Shown here piece by piece: positions 33,402-39,875 of a stretch of DNA of 39,875 nucleotides (position 1 is the first letter of the stretch; each line of letters begins with the position of its first letter). Source of the stretch: Plicaturopsis crispa FD-325 SS-3. Taxonomy: Eukaryota; Basidiomycota; Agaricomycetes; Amylocorticiales; Amylocorticiaceae. Where the stretch lies: assembly GCA_000827205.1 (NCBI GenBank), contig KN832554.1, positions 3,751,800 through 3,791,674 of the forward strand. The letters run 5' to 3'. Made by a program: the position numbers and the translations under genes. The notes under the pieces were generated by a model. That model worked only from the letters and a program-made list of their open reading frames with translations, was not told the origin of the DNA and searched no databases.

Positions 33402-33423
33402 ACGCGTGAACGCGTGAACGCGT
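33402..33423. promoter_or_regulatory. Three overlapping ACGCGT boxes at 8 bp spacing
   Basis: ACGCGT occurs at 33402-33407, 33410-33415 and 33418-33423. In yeasts ACGCGT is the MCB element bound by the MBF cell-cycle regulator. The cluster lies 51-72 bp upstream of the ATG of the minus-strand RING-like gene that starts at 33351. A simple 8 bp microsatellite would look the same, so regulation is only a suggestion. Confidence 0.4.
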
Positions 33424-35036
33424 CGTGCTCGTCGGAGCTCGGAACAAGAACTTGGTTTTCTGCACAGTCCTTGGACGACTAACGCTGTGCAAACCGATAT
33501 TGTCCAAGCAGGCCTGGACGATGGATTGTCCTCTATGAAACGACTCTCAGATATACGAGGTCTCTACTACTCCCATCCCCAACTCATCCCCATTTAAACC
33601 AGCTCCAAATTCGCCGCATGATCCCATCTCCGTTATGGCTCGCCATGTCTGCGCGTAGCAATGCAACCAGTTGCACGGGACAGGAGTGCTAGAGTACCCG
33701 AAAATTGTGGGGAACGCGCACAGGCATGTACAGTCTCTTAGCGCGCCGGAGCTACGAGACTGCATCGTGCGGCGGCATATGTCTGGCAAAGTTGAATCGG
33801 TAAGGTCAATCCATTTTGAGGCCAGATTGTTCCAGCTAACGAGGGGCCCAGTCTCTTTTCGTATACTACATACACTGACGATTTCTCAAAATGAATACAA
33901 CCCACATCCAACGGTCCAAAAGGATCGCAAGGCGTCCGCATATGGTGCGAGCGCGATGCACCTGGCGCGAATCAAAACCGACAACCAACGCCCTTAAGTA
34001 GGTCAATTGTATCCATTCTTACTGAGCGCCTCGTCCACTAAAGTCTACATTGTAAGGCGGCTGTGCGAAGTGAAGGTTTGTTTAAATGATAGGAAGCAAA
34101 CAGCTTCATTCAGCACCTTGCACTTAGATTGCCTGACGGGCTAGGTGTCGGGGTGGTAAATGTCGACGGCGCGGTCAGGTACGTACGTTCGGTCTACGCT
34201 CTGTTTGGTCCGCGGTTTCACCTTCACGAATCGTAGTTTGCGGTCCGTTCATGACCCGCGTGTAGTTTCTAGTGTATCTATCGAGTTTCTCAGATATCCC
34301 AGTATTTACCGCTTACTCCCATATTCTTTCACGTCCTTGTTAACCTCTGAGTGCAGTATTAATGTTGAACCCAACGCTACAGTCAGGAGACAATCATTGT
34401 CAAATGGCAAGGCCAAATCTCTAATCAATCATGCGCCAATTTGAATTGATTATAATGCGCGCGCCGCGGCCGCGGTGGGCGTCTGTTGAATTACGTACAC
34501 ACAACTCGTCCATATCGAAGACATCTGCGAGAGTAGCCTTTTCCTTTACCGCCATGCCTTCTCCTGCTCACCATCGACCAGACGCCGATGCCTATGACTT
34601 ATGTGAACCCCCTCGGTCTTAAATCTGACTGAATCCTCCGATGCATTTGCATCCCAGTGCAGTCTTTCCTCACTCGTTTTGACGGTATGCAGACTTGGGG
34701 TCAGTCGCTGTCATGAATCCTGCAGGTCAGTCGCTCTTAAGCTGCATCTACCTCAGGTACTAACGGCGGCATTATGACTCGTGCGCATAGCGCATGCCTA
34801 ATCTGTTGGGTCCATCCATATTTTGTCGATCATGCTCGACATCAACCACTCGCCAAACCACCACCGAGTGCATAGATATGGACTCGCATCTCTCGACAGG
34901 ATAATCAACATCCAAAGGGGCATCAGTCTCGACAAGAAAACGACACGGATGCGAAAACGCGTCATTAGCAGCCATGAACTCTGCCTTTGTGCAATATTCG
35001 CCACGAGGGTGGGCTCGCGGAGTAAGCCGTGCTTAG
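33424..35036. other. Intergenic stretch, no supported gene
   Basis: Frames of 60-108 codons overlap on both strands. None has domains or a consistent splice structure. The short string GGTCAGTCGCT occurs twice (34699-34709 and 34726-34736). Confidence 0.4.
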
Positions 35037-35109
35037 GACTATAAAGGCTTCATCCTCCTCCTTCCTCCGCCCATTTATCTACTCCCACCCTCTCCCCTGC
35101 GCCACTCAG
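35037..35109 (+). promoter_or_regulatory. TATA-like box and CT-rich leader
   Basis: A GACTATAAAGGC string (35037-35048) is followed by a strongly pyrimidine-rich tract (35050-35109) that runs to the ATG at 35110. A TATA box plus CT-rich leader is a common layout for highly expressed genes of filamentous fungi. The next gene on the plus strand starts at once after it. Confidence 0.55.
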
Positions 35110-36470
35110 ATGTCTATCTCCGATTCCGCTAGTGATTCTTTTCACTCTCTTGCCAGTGACTTCCAGGAATTGGTTAGTTATCCGTCGGACGTTGGAGAGG
35201 ACGATGTTGATAGGGCACTGGTGCGTCTCTTTGTCTCATATATGAACCCTTTTTTTCAGACACTGCCCACTTAGAGCGACGCCCTTCAAAGGCTATATGA
35301 GGCTGATGTGCAGAGCTTGGAGAGCAATCACACCGTATGTGACCAAAAGGCTCGCCTACGATTGCTCACCTTGGTGCGTTTCCAGGACGAATCCAGAACC
35401 GAAATCGCCTTCCATGCTGGCAATGTGCCTGCCTATAGAGAGGGGCGCCAGGACGAAGATGGCGGCGTCAACATTGTAAGCATACTCTCAAGAAAGTCGT
35501 CGGCAATGCCTTACCTTTGTACAAATTTTCTGCCAGGACGATGCAAGGTCGCACGCCTCTAGATCATCGGTGGAATATATCTCATCATATCATCGTTCCT
35601 CCTTTCACCGGGATTTCACGCCCATATCTGTGCGTTGATTTTGATATGCCCGTCTAAGATGGTGGCTGACCCATTCCATTCCAGCCGTACTGGCTGAGTG
35701 CTCACGACCAGCCCTCTACTGCCTTCAAGGACGCTCCCGACACCGTGCGCAGTGTATATGACAGTAGTGCCGCACGCGCTCCCTCCCCAGGCCGCGCGTC
35801 TTCCTCAAACAATGGTGGCGCAGACAACATCGACACGGTCAGTATCAGTCGCATGTCATGTATAGCATCACTAACTGCGTCAATGCTCGCTCTGTAGGAC
35901 ACCGTTGTGCCAGACGATAGTATATCCGTACGTGATCAAGCGTCTCGTTCGGGCGATAGCGCGGCTGGAAACGGGGAGGCGGTCAGTCCTGTATATATGT
36001 TCCTGACTGTTCTTGGACGCTGACTATACCATGCTTGATGCCCGGTAGCATACTGCCGGACATGACGGCAATCTCTCCGTAAATCTTGAAGCGCATGGAG
36101 CTACGGCCCAACGCGAGGACCTGGTTAGTGCAACTCCACGCGCGACCACACACTATCGCTAACACCATCGTGAATAGTGGTACTTTACCCGTGCTATGGA
36201 CGGCATGACTCGCCACCTTGTCATCCTGAACGATTCGGTACTGGCCAATAACGCTCTATTGCAGAGGGTGAGCGAGGATGCACGCATGCCAGTGGTAATC
36301 CGAGAGGCACCTGCGGCTTCCTGGTCAGCGGTGGTGCGTCTTGATTCTCCCAATGTATCACCCTGGGTGTTTTTCTTACGTTTTCATAGATTGCATACGC
36401 GTCTATTGTGGTGATGGCTTGCGGGCTTTTGCTCGTAGAGCTAGGCTCGCTGCTATACGGACTTGCTTAA
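35110..36470 (+). CDS. Tail-anchored disordered protein made only of phase-0 exons
   Basis: Exons are 35110-35220, 35275-35475, 35537-35629, 35685-35837, 35898-35981, 36049-36123, 36178-36333 and 36390-36470. All seven introns (54-67 bp) lie in phase 0; the protein has 317 residues. The N-terminus is Ser/Asp-rich (ISDSASDSFHSLASDF), the middle is polar and likely disordered, then comes a helical part (FTRAMDGMTRHLVILNDSVL). The last exon encodes one membrane segment (IVVMACGLLLVELGSLLYGL) followed directly by the stop, so the protein is probably tail-anchored. No homologue was recognised. The last donor could be 36331 instead of 36334; both keep the frame. Confidence 0.75.
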
Positions 36471-37828
36471 TGGGCGGTTCCGTTATGTTTGGCTTGTATC
36501 AAGTTTGAATCAATATAATATCTAGAGCAATAGTCTGATTGTCGCGAAATTGACCGAATCGACCGTGATTAGGGTAGCATGTACACGCACTTGAAGCTTG
36601 ACGCACGCGCAACATCTACCGTGCATCGATTAAGACCGGAGGAAGATTTTCGGATACGGCCGGCTGCCACACTGGTGCCGCCTTGCGCATCGTCGCAGCT
36701 CACTCAGACCGGCATGCTTGCAAACTACTGTTTCGTCTATACAGTCCATCCCTGAAGATACCTTGCGTACGTCGACCTGAAAGATGTAGCTCCCAGCCCA
36801 AGCTACTTCTCGATAGCTTCCAGATGACCATCCGATGAAAGCTGTCCAGGTTGATGGTGCGTGTCTTAAAAGTTAAACCAGCTGCAGGCCATTGACGATC
36901 AGGAGTTGGCGCGTGTGGGTCTTGCAGATGCGACATTCGGGAGGCCAGGACTCCGAATTTCATCCAGAAGACCACAAGGAGCTCATTCCGGGGACGAGTA
37001 TCGTTGCCCGACTGCTGAAGACGACATTCACGACATCCTCCTAAAACAGATTCCCCGTCCAATGGCTCTAGCACGCCCTCGCTCCAATTACTCTCTGCTT
37101 TACGTTGGTATTTCGTCCACAGGCACAGGCTTTATTTTGAGCCAGGGAAAGCGCCCTCTCCAGCCAGGTAAGTCTGTTCAACCCAGTTTTATTTCTTCTA
37201 TTCTGATCTCTATGTTGGAGCAAGAGTGCAGGTATCTTTTGCACATATTACTAGGAGGTTACCACACACGCTCGCAATCCCCTCTGCGATCTGGTTTTGC
37301 CTCCGGTCGGGTGCTCATCGAATTGTTAGCAAATTCAAACTAACTAAATATCCGGACACCAAACTTATCGTTCTCAAAAGTATCGGTTTCGGATTAAACT
37401 GTAAGTATGCTTTCAACATGGTCATGAAGATACAAGACCAATTGAATTCTCAATGATGTCCAGTGTATGTCGATGCGCCAATAGTTTCACTTTCGTGCCT
37501 TGTCGAACATCAGCACCGCAGGTACGCTTACCACGTCTTTTAAGTTCAATCAATACAAAACATTGTCCATCTAACAGAAATTCGCATCCTTAGAAATGAA
37601 CCTACGCCGAGCTTTTATTTCTCGGGCATTTGAGGTCCAACCCTATAGTAATCTATCTCCGCAACCCTCGCGTACTCGATGGCGCTCCGGCACGTGCCCC
37701 TAAGCACGTGGCCGACCGGCGAGGACCTTTGTCGCGGCGCGTACTTTGTCAATCCCCTCTCCATTCCTTGACGATTGGTGCCACTCTGTCAATCCTGCTC
37801 TCTGCCAACTTTGTTTTCATCAATCGCT
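36471..37828. other. Intergenic stretch, no firm gene
   Basis: A plus-strand frame (36906-37343) and a minus-strand frame (37074-36700) overlap and cannot both be real; neither has a recognised domain. The last 100 bp before 37829 are pyrimidine-rich and may be the leader of the next gene. Confidence 0.35.
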
Positions 37829-39875
37829 ATGTCCGCATTCGAAACACCTTTGGATGAAAACGAACTCTTTAGTGAGGATGAAACCGATGTCGCATACGAG
37901 GGACATAATGTAAGCTAAGTTCGTCGACGCTACGCTGGATGCACCTTCTCAAACACTTTCAATAAAGGAAATCGACGTCATGGATACGAGTGTAGATTAT
38001 GTTCCCGCTCCCGCTCCCACTCGGGGACGAAAGCGGAGCGCTAATCTTCGCGAAGCGACGGAAACCAGTACAAACGAGGAAGAAAGTGGCACAAACATTG
38101 ACCGCAGGGCGAAGCGTCCGAGAGAGACAAGTCCCAGCCGAATCAAGTTGCCCCGCGGCCGCACATACGTACATATCTTTCCTGTTATTCAATCCAGCTC
38201 ACTGACAAATTGTATACGTATAGGAGAAATACCACGGCATTCTTGGCACCTTGCTAAGGGGATACGGAAGCGAATCTGAGATGGAGGACAACAGCCTGTA
38301 TCGAGGAAATCCATTCAAGCTCACCCCTGCGACTTGGCGTGCATCGCGTAAGGAAGTCTACTATCATCGCTTTAGAATAACGGCTAACTCGATGATGTTG
38401 GCTATCAGAGCTTCAACCTATCCCCGAGTCCAGTGGCGAGGCTGCATTTCCTGCTCACAACCGAACTCAATCTTATTCTCAGGAGCCTCCGGTAGGCTCC
38501 GTCCCAGAAGAGGTCCCGCTACCGTCCTCGCCATTGGAAGTAGACACGGAGATGGGTGTGCTGAACCACGACGATGGCCCAAATTTTCTCAGTAACGCGC
38601 TCAATTCTGCTCCTGGAGGTAGCTTAGATGGCTCCTTTTCGAACGACGCACCGGGGAATATAAATGAAGCGCCATCTTTTCAAGCAGCGCTTCGCCGACG
38701 CTACGTTCCCCCCCATCTTCACCCCGAGGACACCGATGAAAACTCCGGCCGTGCAGCATCGGCCTCCCTGCGGACGCCTGATTCTGCTATGGATCATCGA
38801 GCATCTGGCGATGGCCTTTTCGGGAGCTTACAACTATCTCCCGATGCGAGAGACAGCCATGACTCATCCCCTGCTGCGAGAGGGCGTGCCCCCGCAGCTT
38901 TGAATACCCAACCACCCCCGCCGCATCGCGATGCGGAAGGCACCCAACAATCAACACCGAGTCGGCAGGCGCCAGTCGCACCAACCTCAGATACCCATCC
39001 GCCTGCTGCGAGTAGCGTCGCGGGAGAAGGCAATAATCTATCGCCGAATGTCAGAGAGCCTACCCCCGCGGCGTTGCTGCCTGCACCCCCTGCACATCCG
39101 TCATCCGACCCGGCTGCTGGGCCTCCATTACCCGCGCTTCAATCTCGCAACGATTCAACGAGCACCCGTGTAGCAAACGGCGACGATTTATCCACCACTG
39201 CTACGGCCTCCGGCCCCACACAGGACTCGAACAGCGGCCCACATGTGTCACGTCCTAGCCCTGGGATGACTTCATCGCCTTCAAACAGTTTTCCTGCGCG
39301 TCTCTCGTCCAACAGCTGTTGGAGCACTTGGATGACACGAGCAAAGTCGGGGCACACATCCGGCCAGACGACCCCCCCTTCCATCGCAAATCCTTTGACA
39401 CAGACCACGTCGAATGGACAGAACGTGAATCCTGCGCCCCAAGCGTCCAGTGGTGACCATCCTCAGAATACTTCTAATTTAACTCCGAATTTTTATCCGC
39501 CTATCGTGGGCACTAATGTGGGGGGACGCACTGATTCCCAGGGGGGCATCAGAGGAGGACCTGCTTCGCCATTGTCAGGTGGTCGTCGGTCGGACGCGCC
39601 GCACCATGGAGGAGGCGACAATACGTCGCGTCACGGCGGAGCAACATCGAACGCCATGCCGCCTGCGCCGTCAATCCACTCCCGGAACACCATAGCACTG
39701 CCGTCAGGTGGTCGTCGGTCGGACGCGCCGCACCATGGAGGAGGCGACAATACGTCGCGTCACGGCGGAGCAACACCGCATGCCATGCCGCCTGCGCCGC
39801 TAGTCCACCTCCAGAACACCATAGCACCGCCGTCAGGTGGTCGTCGGTCAGACGCGCCGCACCAGGGAGGAGGCG
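37829..39875 (+). CDS. Large disordered, probably nuclear protein (3' end beyond window)
   Basis: Exons are 37829-37909, 37968-38168, 38224-38347 and 38409 to the window end. Introns are 58, 55 and 61 bp; the last two show CTGAC and CTAAC branch points. After the last acceptor the frame stays open for about 1,470 bases to the edge, so the gene is partial. The start is acidic (LDENELFSEDETDVAYEG). Exon 2 has basic clusters (TRGRKRSANLR, RRAKRPRE) that look like a nuclear localisation signal. Exon 3 has YHGILGTLLRGYGSE. Exon 4 is Pro/Ser/Ala/Thr-rich and almost certainly disordered, and ends in a 43-residue tandem repeat. No domain was recognised, so the function is unknown. Confidence 0.7.
39575..39875 (+). 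repeat. 129 bp (43-residue) in-frame tandem repeat
   Basis: Units start at 39575, 39704 and 39833 with exactly 129 bp spacing; the third is cut by the window edge. Each unit encodes SGGRRSDAPHHGGGDNTSRH, then a Pro/Ala-rich linker with NTIA. Units 1 and 2 differ at only a few bases, mainly in the linker, so the array is recent or kept homogeneous. It lies inside the last exon of the gene starting at 37829 and keeps its frame. Confidence 0.9.

Noticed and set aside
39549-39827. Minus-strand frame made of a 43-residue repeat
   Set aside because: It is the mirror of the tandem repeat in the plus-strand gene that runs off the window; the plus-strand frame continues upstream through good splice sites.

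Overview
The window looks like nuclear DNA of an intron-rich filamentous basidiomycete. Coding exons are split by 47-67 bp introns with GT or GC donors, CTAAC/CTGAC-like branch points and AG acceptors. Protein types (F-box/LRR, WD40 with a membrane anchor, small RING proteins, Tnp2 transposase) fit Agaricomycetes. A Rhizoctonia/Ceratobasidiaceae-like source is my guess from remembered protein style, not a search. There are no bacterial-style operons, rRNA genes or complete tRNA genes.

The window has two compartments. Positions 1 to about 11,650 are a nest of repeats: a long inverted repeat with arms near 0.5-1.35 kb and 9.26-9.9 kb, a shorter third copy at 5.65 kb, a 2.2 kb integrase-type DNA transposon with about 250 bp inverted ends and a decayed gene (3.2-5.4 kb), a large foldback palindrome (7.4-8.2 kb), a second foldback (10.07-10.37 kb), scattered copies of a short module and a roughly 20 bp minisatellite (10.4-10.8 kb). 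I could support no host gene there.

From about 13.8 kb the window is gene-bearing. In order: an F-box/LRR protein (13.8-15.5 kb, +), a RING/coiled-coil protein (17.6-18.3 kb, -), a membrane-anchored helical protein (20.3-21.2 kb, +), an LRR-like protein (22.6-23.8 kb, +), a WD40 protein with a C-terminal membrane segment (24.5-26.5 kb, +), an unknown disordered protein (27.0-28.3 kb, +), a full-length Tnp2-like transposase with two SAP-like motifs (28.5-32.7 kb, +), a second RING-like protein convergent with it (32.7-33.4 kb, -), a 317-residue tail-anchored protein built only from phase-0 exons (35.1-36.5 kb, +), and a basic/disordered, probably nuclear protein that runs off the right end and carries a 129 bp tandem repeat (37.8 kb to end, +).

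I worked out exon structures by hand by matching frames across candidate splice sites; most genes close in frame, which is the main support for them. The most notable observations are several probable GC-AG introns, two candidate 9-nt microexons, the intact transposase with duplicated SAP-like motifs ending at introns, the all-phase-0 gene, and the paralogous RING pair with a shared intron position. No clearly new defence or metabolic system could be demonstrated from sequence alone.
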